Counted from the first letter of the stretch, positions 40,400 to 51,795 are shown. The stretch: DNA of 64,000 nucleotides from Prorocentrum cordatum (GCA_963575745.1 CAUYUJ010014266.1:267424-331423); one strand, 5' to 3'. Numbers and translations are program-made. The notes: generated by a model not told the origin, from the letters alone.

Positions 40400-41180
40400 T
40401 TTCTTCCGCGCCGACTTCTTCCGAACGACTTCTTCCGGACGACTTCTTCTGGACCAATTATTCCGGACGCCTTCTTCCAGACGACTTCTTCCGAGGACGA
40501 CTTATTCCGCGACGACTTCTTCTGGGCGACTTCTTCCGAACCATTTCTTCGGGACGAATTCTGCCTGACGACTTCATCCGAACGACTTCTTCCGAGCGAC
40601 TTCGTCAGAAAATTTCCCCCCGCCTCGTCGTGCATCCTCCACCTCCCTCTCCTCCTCCTCCTCCTCCTCCTTCTACTCCTTGGTTTTTTCCTCCTTCTCC
40701 CTCGATCTGCTCCGCGACGGTCTCTTCCCAGAACGGTCTCTTCCTAACACGGTTTCTTCCGCGACGACTTCTTCCGGACGACTTCTTCAGGGCGACTTCT
40801 TCCGAACGACTTCTTCCGGACGACTTCTTCCGGACCATTTCTTCTTGACGATTTCTTCCGGACGACTTCTTCTGGACGACTTCTTCCGAGACGTTTTCTT
40901 CTGGGCGAATTCTGCCGAAGAGATCTTCCAGGCGAATTCTTCCGAAGGTGTCTTTTTCCGAGGCGTCTTCTTCTTGGCGATTTCTTCCGGAAGAGCTCTT
41001 CCAGAGTATTTCTTCCGATTCTGATTTATTCTGGGGCGATTCCCTCTGGGCGATTTTTTCCGGAACAATTCTTCTGGGCTACTTTTTTCCGATGGTGACT
41101 TATTCTGGGGCGCCTTCTTTCTGGCTCCTCTTCCAGGCGACATCTTCTGGACGACTTTTTCCGATGGTGAATTTTAACGA
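40400..41180. repeat. 15-bp minisatellite CGACTTCTTCCGGAA, array 1
   Basis: About fifty degenerate copies of GACGACTTCTTCCGG/GGGCGACTTCTTCTGG run through most of the interval, broken at about 40620-40740 by a C/T-rich insert. The period of 15 keeps frames open on both strands (for example RPEEVVRKKS on minus), which explains the long frames without implying a gene. Confidence 0.85.
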
Positions 41181-41465
41181 TGCGACTTCTTCTGGCCCCC
41201 TCCTCGCTTCTCCTTCTCGTCCTCCACCTCCCCGCTTTTCCTCCCAAGCCTCCTATTCTCCTCTCATCCCTCCTCACTCCTCACTCCTGCTCCTGCCTTT
41301 TGCCTCTTGTCCCTTCTCTTCCCTCCTCGTTCCTGCCTCCTCCCCCTTCCCTCCTGCGTTTCACCTCCTCTTCCTCCTGTTCCCTCCGCCTTCTCCCTCC
41401 TGCCTCCTCCTTAGTCCCCCCCCCTCCCTCTTCGTTCCTCGCTCCTCATCCCTCCTCCTTTGTCC
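41181..41465. repeat. C/T-rich polypyrimidine tract, copy 1
   Basis: Nearly uninterrupted C and T on plus, dominated by CCTCCTCC and CCCTCC. It is duplicated at about 43960-44228, immediately before the same CACGTGG minisatellite block. Confidence 0.8.
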
Positions 41466-42299
41466 CTCTACTCGGCACGCGGCAAAGCCTGCTGGCCAGA
41501 AACCGAAACTATTCCATTGTAGTTACTCGCCACGTGGCAAACGCCTGGGGGGGCGAACACATGTGCTACCCCACTCTCCTCGAGACGTGGCAACGTTTGC
41601 GGGACTGACACAAATACTACTCCGCGCGAGTTGCCAGGTGGAAGCGACGGGGGAGCGAAACACAAATTGCTCCACTCCACGACTCGCCACGTGGCAACGC
41701 CTGCGAGGCGGAACACATATTTGCTCGCTCTACTCGTCACGTGGCAACACGGGGGGCGCGAAACAAATACTGCTCCACATACCCTGCCACGAGGCAGCGC
41801 CTGTGGAGCGAAACAAAAGTACTCTCCATTCTACTCGGCACGAGGCAACGAAGCGGGGCGGCAACAAATGCTACTCCTATGTACTCGCCGCATGGCAGCG
41901 CCACGTGGCAAGGCCTGATATGTACACAAACATACTATCCCACTCCACTAGCCACGTAGCAACAGCATGGGGAGCGAACTAGAAGTAAAAATACACTCAC
42001 CTCATCACGTGGCAATGCCGCGCGGACTGAACATAGACAAACGCACTACAATCGCCACATGGCATCGCCTGGGGGGGGGGCGAAAATAAAGATTCATTAT
42101 GTTCGCCACGTGGCAACGCCGCGGGGCGGGAACACATAGAGCGCCACGCCGTTCGCAACGGGGCAACGACAGGCCGGCGAACAAAATACAATACAACTTC
42201 GCGCGCAGTGTTGCCAAACCGCACAATTTTGTTGTATTCGACGTGGCAACGCCGCGGAGGCGAACACCACATTCTATTCGGCACGTGGTTCCAACGCGG

Positions 42300-42470
42300 A
42301 CGCAGACGACGATGACGACAACAACGACAACGACAAGAACGACGACGACGGACGACGATGACGATGACGGGCGACGATGCCGACGAACACGACGACGACG
42401 GCGACGACAATGACAACAACAATGACAACGACAATGACAACGACAATGAGAATGCAACAACAATGACAGC

Positions 42471-42501
<31 letters not shown>

Positions 42502-42506
42502 ATGAC

Positions 42507-42562
<56 letters not shown>
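42300..42562. repeat. (GAC)n/(GAT)n microsatellite, copy 1
   Basis: GACGACGACAACGACAATGAC-type units pass into pure (GAT)n at about 42498-42562. They are followed by a CGCCCGCCCGCGCGCG stretch at 42596-42640. Confidence 0.9.
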
Positions 42563-42565
<3 letters not shown>

Positions 42566-43319
42566 CCACGCCGCCGCCACGGCCGCCGCCACAGCCGCCC
42601 GCCAGCCCGCCCGCCCGCGCGCGCGCGCCCGCTCGCGCGCGCTACGCGGCTACGCCAGGGGAGCGCAACAGATACTGCTCCACTCTTCTTTCCACGTGGC
42701 AACGCTCGAGGGGCGGAAACTAGTACTCCACTGTACTCGCCACGTGGCAGCGCCTGAGCACGTGGCAACGAAGCGGGCCGGGAGCTCATGCTACTCAACA
42801 TCACTCGCCACATGGCAACGCCACGTGGAAAGACCTGGGAGGCAAACAGAGAAACTATCCCACTCCACTTGCAACGTGGCAATGACACGGGGAACGAACA
42901 AGAACAACACCTCCTTGTACCCACGTGGCAATGCCGCGGCGCAATCTTCCGGGCGACTTCTTCCGACAGGAATTCTTCCTGGGCTACTTCAGCCGGGCGA
43001 CATGGGGAGCGAACGAGAAAAATAAATAGTCATGTGGCCATGCAGCGCGGACCGAAACAATTATACAATCCCACTCTACTCGCCGCGTGGCACCGTCTGG
43101 GGGCGAAAACAAATATGCCATTACATTCGCCACGTGGCACCGCCGCGGGGCGGGAACACATAGAGCGCCACTCCGTTCACAATGGGGCAACGACAGGCCG
43201 TCGAACAAAATACAGTACAACTTTTGCGCGCAATGTTGCCAAACCGCACAATTTTGTTGTACTCGACGTGGAAACGCCGCGGAGGCGAACACAAAATTCT
43301 ATTCGGCACGTGGCTCAAA

Positions 43320-43590
43320 CGCGGACGAAGACGACGACGATGACGACGACAACGATGATGACGAACGACGATAACGACGACGGGCGACGATGACGACGAC
43401 GATGACAACGACAGATATGACACCGACGACGACGATGACGATCATGCTGCTGATGGTGATGATGGTGATGATGTTGATCATGATGATGATGACGATGACG
43501 GTGCTGATGCTGATGCAGATACTGATGATGATAACAGTGATTATGATGCAAATTATGATGACGATGATGGTGACGATGATGATTACAACG
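43320..43590. repeat. (GAC)n/(GAT)n microsatellite, copy 2
   Basis: The paralogous counterpart of 42300-42562 at the same place within the duplicated block, with a more degenerate GAT part. It is followed by a CGCCCGCCCGCCCACCC stretch at 43636-43690. Confidence 0.85.
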
Positions 43591-43959
43591 ACGCCGCCGC
43601 TGCCGCTGCGGCCGCCGCCACCGCCAGCAGCCCACCCGCCCGCCCGCCCGCCCACCCGCGCGCCCGCCCGTCCGCCCGCGCGCGCGCACGCTCGCGCACG
43701 CTACGTGGCTACGCCGGGGGAGCGGAACAAATACTGCTCCACTCCCCTTTTCACGTGGCAACGCTCGGAGGGGGGAGCAGAGGAACTAATGGCATTCCAC
43801 TGTACTCGCCACGTGGCAGCGCCTGAACACGTGGCAACGAAGCGGGCCGGGGACTCATGCTACTCCACCCTATTCGTCACATGGCAACGTAAGGCCACAT
43901 AGGCAAACTAACATACTATCCCGCTCCACTCGCCAAGTGGCAATGACATCGCTCGCCCT

Positions 43960-44228
43960 CCACGTCTCTTCCTCGTTCCTCCCCGTCCTCCTCGTCCCCC
44001 TTCTGATCCTCACACCTCCCCCCTCTTCCTGGCTCTTCCTCCCAGGCCTTCTATCCTCCTCTCCTCCCTCCTCCCTCCTCCTCCTGCCTCTTGCCTCCTC
44101 CCCCTGCTTCTCCCTCCTGCCTCCTCCCTCCCTCCTCTCACCTCCTCTTCCTGCTCCTTCCTGCCTCCTTCCTACTCCCCCCCTTCCTCCTTCCTCTGTC
44201 CTCGTCCCTCCTCCCTCGGCCCTCTACT
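43960..44228. repeat. C/T-rich polypyrimidine tract, copy 2
   Basis: The paralogue of 41181-41465, in the same order relative to the CACGTGG block. Confidence 0.8.
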
Positions 44229-45099
44229 CTCTACTCGGCACGCGGCAATGCCTGCGGAACGGAAATTGAAACTATTCCACTGTACTCGCCACGCGGCAAA
44301 CGCCTGGGGGGCGAACGATTGTGCCACTCCACTTTCCTCGCGACGTGGCAACGCCTGCGGAATTGACCAAATATTGTTCCGCGCGAGTTGCCATGTGGAA
44401 GCGACTAGGGAGCGAAACGCAAACTGCTCCACTCCACGACTCGCCACGTGGCAACGCCTGCGAGGCGGAATGCATTTTGTTTCACTCTACTCGCCACGTG
44501 GCAACACTGGGGGAGCAAACCAAATACTGCTCAACTCTCTCTGCCACGTGGCAGCGTCCGGGGGGGGAGCGCCACTCCGCTGCGCTGACCACATGGCAAC
44601 GCCTGTGGGGCGAAACAGAAATCCTGCATTCTACTCGGCACGTGGCAACGAAGCGGGCCGGCAACGAATGCTACTACTCTCTACTCGCCAAGTGGCAACG
44701 CCGCGTGGCAAGGCCTGAGAGGTAAACAAAAATACTATCCCACTCCACTCGCCACGTGGCAACGACATGGGGAGCGAACGAAAAATCAAAATGCACTCGC
44801 CTCATCGCGTGGCAGCGCCGCGCGGACCGGACGTATTGCGCAACCCACTGCACTCGCCACGCGGCAGCGTCTGGGGATCAAAATTGAAGATTCCATTCGA
44901 TTTGCCACGTGGCAACGCCGCGGGGCGGGAACACGTGGAGCGCCGCTCCGCTCGCAACGGGGCAACGACAGGCCAGCGCACAAACGGCAGTTCTATGTTG
45001 CGCGCGACGTTGCCAAACTGCGCGCCTCCATTGCGTTCGACGTGGCACCGACGCGGAAGCGAACGCAACAATCTACTCGGCACGGGGCTCCAACGCGGG

Positions 45100-45985
45100 C
45101 GAAAACGACGACGACGAGAACGACGGCGGCGGACGGCGATGGCGACGACGGGCGACGATGACGACGACGGGTTCGAATCCAATCGTATCTAGAGGACGCG
45201 CAAGTCGGCGGCGATCGAGGGGGGAAATCAAACGGAGAAGGCCTTCTCAGAAGGCGGCGGAGCTCCTCAAAAGCGCTGCTGCCTTCTGCGCAGCGTTCCG
45301 TGTCTTCGGGAGACGCTTAGAAAACTACCCAGAAGTCTGGGAAGCTTCCATGCATGAGAAGGCCCGCCCCTTCTCACCTCCCCACCTCCCTAGCCGCCGA
45401 ATCCGAATCCAGAGGAAGCGCAGAAGGGCACCGAAACCGCCGCCACATGGACCTCTCCGGGTCCCGACCGGCAGATTTCGGGGCAACTCCGGCCGTTGCT
45501 GCGAGGGACAGGCCCGCTGCGATCTCACCCCCGACCTCCATTCTAGAGAGGGCGCACAAGGTGCGTAAACCCCGGCCCCGCGGTCGACATCTCGCAGGGC
45601 GCGTCCTGACTAGCAATCTCGGGACAGCACCAGCTGTGCCTGCGAGGAACAGGCAGAGGCATCGGCACCCGTTCCTCCTCTGGCCTCCTCTTCTCTTCTT
45701 CTCCTCCTCCTCCTCCTCCTCCTTTTCCTCCGCGCCATCAGCAGCGGCGGAACAACGCTCGACAAGCAAAACTTTCATTAGGCACAGGCAGATCCTCCTC
45801 AACATCGTCCTCCTACTTCTCCAGAATCGCCAGCCAGACCTCTCCAGAATGTACGTTGAGTAAGCTGCCAGAGGTCTGGGCCCGTTCTCGAACACAATTG
45901 CTTCGTCCCGATCCGCTTGCAAACGGTCCTGGAGACCAGGGCGACCCCGAAGAACTTGAGAAAACGACTTCATGGAACAAAATCC
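45100..45985. other. Short microsatellite and unassigned sequence
   Basis: A third GAC/ACG run occupies about 45100-45168. The remainder includes the palindrome AGAAGGCCTTCT near 45238 and a C/T-rich tract at 45690-45735. Overlapping frames exist on both strands without recognised motifs. Confidence 0.4.
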
Positions 45986-45989
45986 TTTC

Positions 45990-46800
45990 TTCCGATGCCA
46001 CTCTTTCCGGGCGTCTTCTTCCGGGGCAAGTTCTTCCGGGCAATTTCTTCCGGGCTACTCCCTTGACCTAATTCGTCCGACGGGGGTTCTTCCGGGCGAT
46101 TTCTTCCAACGGAATTTTTCCAGCCAACTTCTTCCAAGAACTGTATTTGTTGGAACAATTTCTGCCGATCCATTTCTTCTGGGCAACCTCGTCCGGGCGA
46201 CTTCTTCCGAACGACTTGTTCCGGGCGAGCTCTTCTGGGCGATTTCTGGGCGACATCTCGCGGCCAACCTTTTCTGGGCGACTTCTTCCGAAACGGCTTC
46301 GGCCAATTCTTCCGGGCCGCTACTTCTGGGCACCTTCTGCCGGACGACTTCTCCTGGGCAAATTCTTCCCAACCATATCTTCCGGACAACTTCTTTTGGG
46401 CGATTTATTCCTAGCGATTTCTATCGAACGTCTCTTTCGACAACCTTCTCTTCTTCCTCCTGTTATTTCCCCTCCTCCTCCACCTCGTATTACTCCAACC
46501 TTCAATCCGTCCCCCCTCCATTCTCCTCTTCCCCATCATCCTTCTCGTCCTCCTCCATCTCCTCCTCCTCCTTCTCCTCCTCCATCTCCTCCGCGCCGAT
46601 GTCTTCCGGGAACAATCTCTGCGTCGATGACCCATACGGCTCCTTCAAGACGGCTTTTTCTGGACCACTTCTTCCGGAGACGACTTCTTCTGCGACGACT
46701 TCTTCCGGGCCACTTCTTCTGGACCGTTTCCATTTACTCCGGGTGATTTCTTCCAGAAGGAAATTCTTCCAGAAGAAGTCGTCGCGGAAGAAATCGCCGT
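45990..46800. repeat. 15-bp CGACTTCTTCCGG minisatellite, array 2
   Basis: Degenerate 15-18-base units run at about 45990-46440 and 46650-46800, separated by a C/T-rich tract at 46445-46600. Same family as 40400-41180. Confidence 0.8.
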
Positions 46801-46984
46801 CTTTCAATTTTTCTTCGTGTAACTGCAGTTCCGGTTAGTGGAATGGGGCGGAGCTGGGTCCTTCGGTACACATCACTACGCCAGGATCCAATAAACCCAG
46901 TCCCGCCAACGCACGAGGGACACGCTGCCCGTCTCCGCGCCATTGTCCCGCTCCTCCCCACGCCTCCCGTCCTCCTCCACTGCA

Positions 46985-47510
46985 ACCTTCGGCGGAGCTC
47001 CCTACGGGGCCTCGAAAGGTGTGAGGGGTGTGCCGACATGAGTACAGTGGCGCCATGCGAACCCTATCACAGGGGCCTTCGAGCTCCCAATGACGCCACG
47101 GATCGTACGATGGATGTGCCGACATGGCGGTGGCTCCATGCGAACCCCACCAATTGGGCCTTGCGTGGAGCCCGCCATGGGGCCACCGATCGTGTGAGAG
47201 GTGTGCCGACATGGGTGCGGTCAGGCACACGCGAACCCTGCCACTGTGGCCTTCGGTGAGGTGCCTATGGGACCTCGAATCTTGAAGCGTGTGACAGGTG
47301 TACCGAAACGAGCGCGATGGCGCCATGCGAACCCTGCCATTGGGGCCTTCGGCAGAGCTCCTTATGAGGGCACGAACATGTGAGGGGTGTGCCAGAATAG
47401 TTGCGAGCGCCATGCGAACCCTGCCACGAAGGCCTTCGGTGGAGCTCCAAATGGGGCCACGAAGCGTGAGAGAGATGCGCCGAAAAAAGCGCGATGGCGC
47501 CATGCGAACT
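46985..47510. repeat. 83-96-bp minisatellite, six units
   Basis: The marker GCGAACYCT occurs at 47057, 47140, 47231, 47327, 47414 and 47504. The unit carries GGCCTTCGG…GAGCTCC…GGGGCC and GTGYGAGGGGTGTGCCGA. A minus-strand frame (47590-46835) is open through all units and reads as a 30-residue repeat (GRVRMAPSRSFRYT…). Unit lengths are not all multiples of three, so expression as protein is doubtful. Confidence 0.75.
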
Positions 47511-48015
47511 TCTTCTGGTCGACCTCTTCCAATCGACTCCTTCCAGACGACTTCTTCCGAACGATTTCTTCTGGGCGACTTCTTCTGCACGACTTACTTC
47601 TTCTAGGCGACTTCTTCCGGGCGACTTCTTCCGGCTGACTTCTTCAGGGCGACTTTTCCGGGCGACTTCGTCTGGGCGATTTCTTCCAGGCGACTTCTTC
47701 CGGACGTCTTCTTCTGGGCGATTTCTTCCGAAACGATTTCTTCAGGGCGAGTTCTTCTGGGCCACGTCTTCCGAGCCACTTCTTCCGAACGCCTTTTTCC
47801 TTGCCATCGTCCTCCCATTCCTCGTCCTCTGTTTCCGCCGCGCCGATCTCTCGAAGAAAACCTCTGTCTCGACGGCTTCTTCTGGATGACTTCTTCAAGG
47901 CGACTTTTTCCGAAAGCGATTTCTTCCGCGACCAATTCTTCTGGGCCATTTCTTCCGGACCGTTTCTTCCGGAAGAAAGTTCTTCCGGAAGAAGTCACCG
48001 CGGAAGAAAACATCG
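47505..48015. repeat. 15-bp CGACTTCTTCCGG minisatellite, array 3
   Basis: The same family as arrays 1 and 2 abuts the end of the 89-bp minisatellite. A small isolated patch of three units lies at 42948-42985. Confidence 0.8.
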
Positions 48016-48059
48016 TCTTCCGGACGGGGGTGCCGCGAAGCGCTAGAGTCCGGAAGAGC

Positions 48060-48620
48060 GGCCTAAGATGGCGCCGACAGGGCCCCAGAGGGCCCGAGAT
48101 GGCCTCCAACATGGTCCAAGATGCTTCATCATGGCTCAAGATAGCCTCCGACATACCTCCATGACGTCCCAATACGGTTCCAAAAAGGTTTCACGTGCCC
48201 TCCGAACCCCGCATGGACCCCCCAGAGGCCCGAATGTTTCCCAAACCGACGGAAAATCAACGTTGTTTGCCTTCTCGCCTTTTCGCTTCCGACTGGCCTC
48301 GGAGGCCCCGAGATGGCTCCAAGACGGCCCGACAGAGTCCCGGGAGGAGCCCCAAAAAGGCCCCAAGAAGGCCCCGAGAGCGCGCGCGACCGCTCCAAGA
48401 ACGCCGCAAAAGGGCCCCAAGACCGCATGTTTGACCCTCCCAGGGGGAGGACTGACTTGAGGAGCCCCCCCCTCCTTTCGATCCACGGGGGCCAAGGCGG
48501 CCCCGAGAGACCTCTCAGACCCGCCAAGAGGGCCCAAAGAGGGCCCAACTATGGCCCCAAAAGGGCCCCAAGAGGGCCCCAAGAGGACGCCAAGAGAGCC
48601 TCATGGTGGCGTTGCGAGGC
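48060..48620. repeat. GGCCCCAAGAG-type short repeats
   Basis: Degenerate 10-11-base units of CAAGAGGGCCC/GGCCCCGAGA resemble the subrepeats of the 343-bp satellite. A less repetitive core lies at about 48230-48300. A similar patch lies at 54180-54440. Frames such as LGPSWGLFGAPPG on minus are products of the repeat. Confidence 0.7.
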
Positions 48621-49320
48621 CCCCGATCAACTCTCACGGACTGGTGGGGGTAATTTTGGGCGCGCGAGCGCGCGAATCAAGTCGGGCGCCGGGCGAACAG
48701 GGGCAGTCCATGCCACATGCGAAAGACAGAGCAAGGCAGCGAGCGCGCCAGGACAGGCGCTAGTGGGAATACTTTTTGTTCGCAGGCGCAAGCGGACAGC
48801 GGCGCGGCGTCAAGGGGTCGAACGAAAACCGAGCCCGTGAAAGGCAGGGCGATGCCCATACTACAGCAGGCGAGCGCGGGAAAACGGCGAGGCCGAGACG
48901 AAGGGAGGGACGGGCAGGGAACTAGCGCAGCGCCGTTTAGAGGCAGGAGATCGAGACCGGGAACGCCAGGGGCACGCCGTCCTCCAAGTACCTGCACCGC
49001 GAGAGGAGCCGGCGTGTGGCCTGAATCACGCGCCACCAGATGCCTGGCGTCGACGGTCGTGAACCCGCCAGGAACGAGCATGGAGTGCCGCGGCCATGAA
49101 CCAGCGGGCAGAGGGACCAAACGACGGCCCGCGCCAACGAAGAGCATGCCCAGGAAGATCGCGGAAGCGCCAGCCGCAGGCCGAACCGAAGCGCCCGCCA
49201 GAAGCTGTCCACCCAACCGACCTCCGAAGCCGACGCGGGGCCGCCGACGTAGAGCGGGGCCTGCGGGCCCGCGCGCCCCGGGTGGGGCGCGGAGGGCCTG
49301 GGGCGTCCTGCAGAGGGGGG
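48621..49320. other. GC-rich sequence, no gene supported
   Basis: Frames of 60-200 codons overlap on both strands. None has a recognisable motif, and composition (Arg, Ala, Gly, Pro) fits chance open frames. Confidence 0.4.
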
Positions 49321-49935
49321 GCGGCTAAAAGCCGCGGAAACTTGACATGTTCATTGGGGGGCGGCGAACAGCCGCTGGATGGTTGAGAATGCCGCAATCT
49401 GTTCGCTCGGACTCTCCAACGGGGTCCGGCCTCGTCGGTCTGAAGCCTGCTGGGGGGGGGGGCCCGGGGGCTCCATGAGGGCCCGAACAGGGGCGCAGAG
49501 CCCTGGGGATGGGGGCCTCCTGAAGCTGGGGAGGGGGGGGGGGGGGGCTGAAGGGGGCCCCGCCCCCTCGCGGCGGTCGGCCGCGCGCAGGGCCTGCCGA
49601 TGCTTTGCTGGGATGCGGCTAACAGCCGCGGGGTGGTAGAAAATGGCTTCGCCCGAGACCTGCCGATGCTCTGCTGGGGGGCGGCTAACAGCCGCGGGAT
49701 GGTGGGAAATGGTTTCGCCTGAGACCTGCCGATGCACTGTCGGGGTGCGGCTAACAGCCGCGGGAGTTGAGTCGGTCGCGCGCGAGCGAGCGCCCCCGGG
49801 GGGCGCGGCGAGGGTAGCCCAACAGGAGAGGGGGGGGCGGCTAGCAGACGCGGAGTTAGTGGGAGGACGCCCGGACCTGAGCGCCACGTGCGGGGGGGCC
49901 GCAGACGCAGGGGGGCGGCTAACAGCCGCGGAATG
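49321..49935. repeat. Hairpin-bearing repeat GCGGCTAACAGCCGC, seven copies
   Basis: Starts are 49321, 49361, 49615, 49681, 49747, 49838 and 49915. GCGGCT and AGCCGC pair perfectly around a 3-base loop; the copies at 49361 and 49838 have mismatches. The middle three form a 65-66-bp tandem with GAGACCTGCCGATGC. Most copies follow a run of G. Long G-runs are found at 49452-49460 and 49530-49548. The long minus-strand frame here (repeated RLLAAP) is a product of the repeat. Confidence 0.8.
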
Positions 49936-50099
49936 GTTGGAAGTGTATGAGGTAGCGTCCCAAGCGAACTCGGTGCAGTCGGCCCATTCAAAGGGGGGGG
50001 GGGGGGGGCGAAGCTAGTGGGAGCGCGCGGAGCGTCAATAATTCGGATCGGGCACAAGACGCGCTCGCGTCTTTAACAAACACGCGACGGATAATCTCT

Positions 50100-50250
50100 C
50101 ACCGTCGGCGGCCTCCAGGGGCCATCCCTGGGCCCCGGGGCCGTCGACAGAATGGCTCGGGATGGCGAGCCGTCCATGGGGAAAGGGTCCGCGCGTGTGG
50201 GGGCCGCGGGGCGCGTATTGAACGCATCGATGCATCGCATGTCGGGGGTT
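50100..50250. repeat. Dispersed repeat copy
   Basis: GGCCTCCAGGGGCC…GGGCCCCGGGGCCG and GGGGCGCGTATTGAACGCATC…CATCGCATG match 33285-33400 (GGCCTCCGGGGGCC, GGCGCGTATTGAACACATC…CATCGCATG). An inverted remnant lies near 34134-34170. Confidence 0.6.
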
Positions 50251-50685
50251 GCATCGGCACATAATCGAAATTCAATCGGATCGGCCGCGGCGGCCTCGCC
50301 CACATGCATGCGCGCATGCGCGCGCCTAGTGGCGCATCGGGTCGGGCGAACATCCAGATTTCGTCGGGCCCTGCATGGGCAGTGCTCGCGTGGGCCCTCC
50401 TGCCAAGAAGCTGAAACACATGGCTGGATCCACGCGTGGAACATCCGGGGGCCGCGCGCTGGTGCAGATGCGAGATCTTGGCGCGGGCGGCCAAAGAAGG
50501 GCCGATCGCTGGAACGATACGGCTAGAAATGCATCCATGTGTCGCCCAGGCCGGTCGCGTCACGCGCATCAGATTTCCTGGTGCTCATGTTTGATCTCCC
50601 ATGTCGGGCAACTTATGAGAGGCAGCAATGTCCGCCCAATGGGTGGCGCAGCGCAACCGCCTCCGCCGCCGGCGCGATGGGTTTC

Positions 50686-50976
50686 TCAAAGAAGGGTCTG
50701 ATCAGGGGTCGGACCGTAGTCCTTTGGCGCGGGTGCTGTAAAGAATTGCCGGATCGCGTCCTCGCCGAGGACAACGTCGTCGCCTGGGTCTGCTTCCAGG
50801 GCCGGTCCGAGTTCAGGACCGAAGGGTAGTGGTCGGTGATGCTCAATTTGAGGTGCTGTCGCAGGCTCCCCTGGGTCGCGCGTGGCGTCGATTCGCGATG
50901 TCAGTGAAGCAGGTGCGCTCTCGCTGAGGCTATTAGCCTTAATGGTCAGAAAGTCAATCATTAATGCGAACTCCAA
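50686..50976 (-). CDS. Hypothetical small ORF
   Basis: A 96-codon frame with balanced composition (MEFALMIDFLTIKANSLSES … EADPGDDVVLGEDAIRQFF). No motif, no partner gene and no sign of splicing. It might be a remnant of the retroelement whose gag lies at 51.8-54.7 kb on the same strand. Confidence 0.2.
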   Translation of the reverse strand: MEFALMIDFLTIKANSLSESAPASLTSRIDATRDPGEPATAPQIEHHRPLPFGPELGPALEADPGDDVVLGEDAIRQFFTAPAPKDYGPTPDQTLL

Positions 50977-51054
50977 GGGGGGTCGTTGACGCGGGGGCCC
51001 CCTGGGTCTTAGTCTCGCGCCATAAAAACGCCAGACAATCGAACGTGTCCTGGG

Positions 51055-51795
51055 CTAGTTTTGTGCAGGGGTGGACCTAAACGGTGTTTTGGTGATTGCG
51101 CGGGCCGTTTTCGTGCCGATTCCGTTTTGCGTTAAAGGCGGATTGAAAACATAATGAAAAGAAACGAAAACAACACGAAAACGAAAAACACCGTTTGGGT
51201 ACAGCACTGTCTTGTCTCTTCTTGACGATCTGTTGTGTTGCGGGCCAAATCTACTGCCCAAGCTGCGTCGGTGTCGTCGTGCGTGTCGTGCAATGGTCCA
51301 CGGCGTACGCCGGGTGCTGTGTGGTCCCGTGTGCGTCGAACTTCAACGTTGTCGTTGTTGTCGTCGTCGCCGTCCGTGCGCTAATTTGATGACCCTTTTT
51401 CAAGAGTCTCGTAGTCGATGAAGAGATATTGTGCGCGTGAGAAATTGTCCTCCACTCGCGTTTCGCATCGTTTCCGTGCCGAGGCGTAGGTGGGCAATGC
51501 GTCGATCGCCAGTGGGCTCTCCCACATCCGTGAACGATGCGCCGGGTGCGCTGTAGCATCCGCATCTAACTGCAATGAGCAAACATGAAATCACGTGGGG
51601 AAAGTATTGGCCTCCGGTATCACGCCCCACGGATGTCGAACAGACAACCAATGGCCAGGCGAACTTATGTGCAATATCTCCAGCTCGTCTCCACGAGTCA
51701 CGGATCGAGGGTCTCGATGTGGCGAGGACGTGGCGGCGGGGCCACGCAGGTCGTTGTCGTCGTCCACGATTTCGCAATTCATGCCATGCGTTCGC
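51055..51795. other. No gene supported; TTG/TCG-rich patch
   Basis: GTTGTCGTTGTTGTCGTCG-type trinucleotides lie at about 51345-51375, with AT-richer sequence at 51100-51200 than elsewhere in the window. The protease of the retroelement would be expected near 51400-51790 on minus but no D-T/S-G motif was found. Confidence 0.4.

Larger units (their letters stand above)
41466..45100. repeat. CACGTGGCA minisatellite, about 50-bp period, five blocks
   Basis: Several dozen units of the form ctCGCCACGTGGCAACGCCtgcgggGCGaaacaaatactgctccac occur, written here only as a pattern. Blocks are 41466-42300, 42650-42935, 43020-43330, 43720-43945 and 44228-45100. The unit core GCCACGTGGC is a perfect 10-base palindrome. 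Spacing between cores is mostly 45-57 bases. The blocks alternate with GAT/GAC microsatellites and C/T tracts. No gene is visible in them. Confidence 0.85.

Noticed and set aside
41180-41470. CRISPR-like regular spacing of repeats in the 41-45 kb block.
   Set aside because: The spacers are themselves repeated, there are no cas genes, and the genome is eukaryotic.
45168-45182. GGTTCGAATCC resembles the tRNA T-arm/B-box.
   Set aside because: No A-box, anticodon arm or acceptor pairing upstream; the preceding 70 bases are GAC microsatellite.
49026-50057. A 343-codon minus frame with repeated RLLAAP.
   Set aside because: It is produced by the hairpin repeat and lacks independent support.
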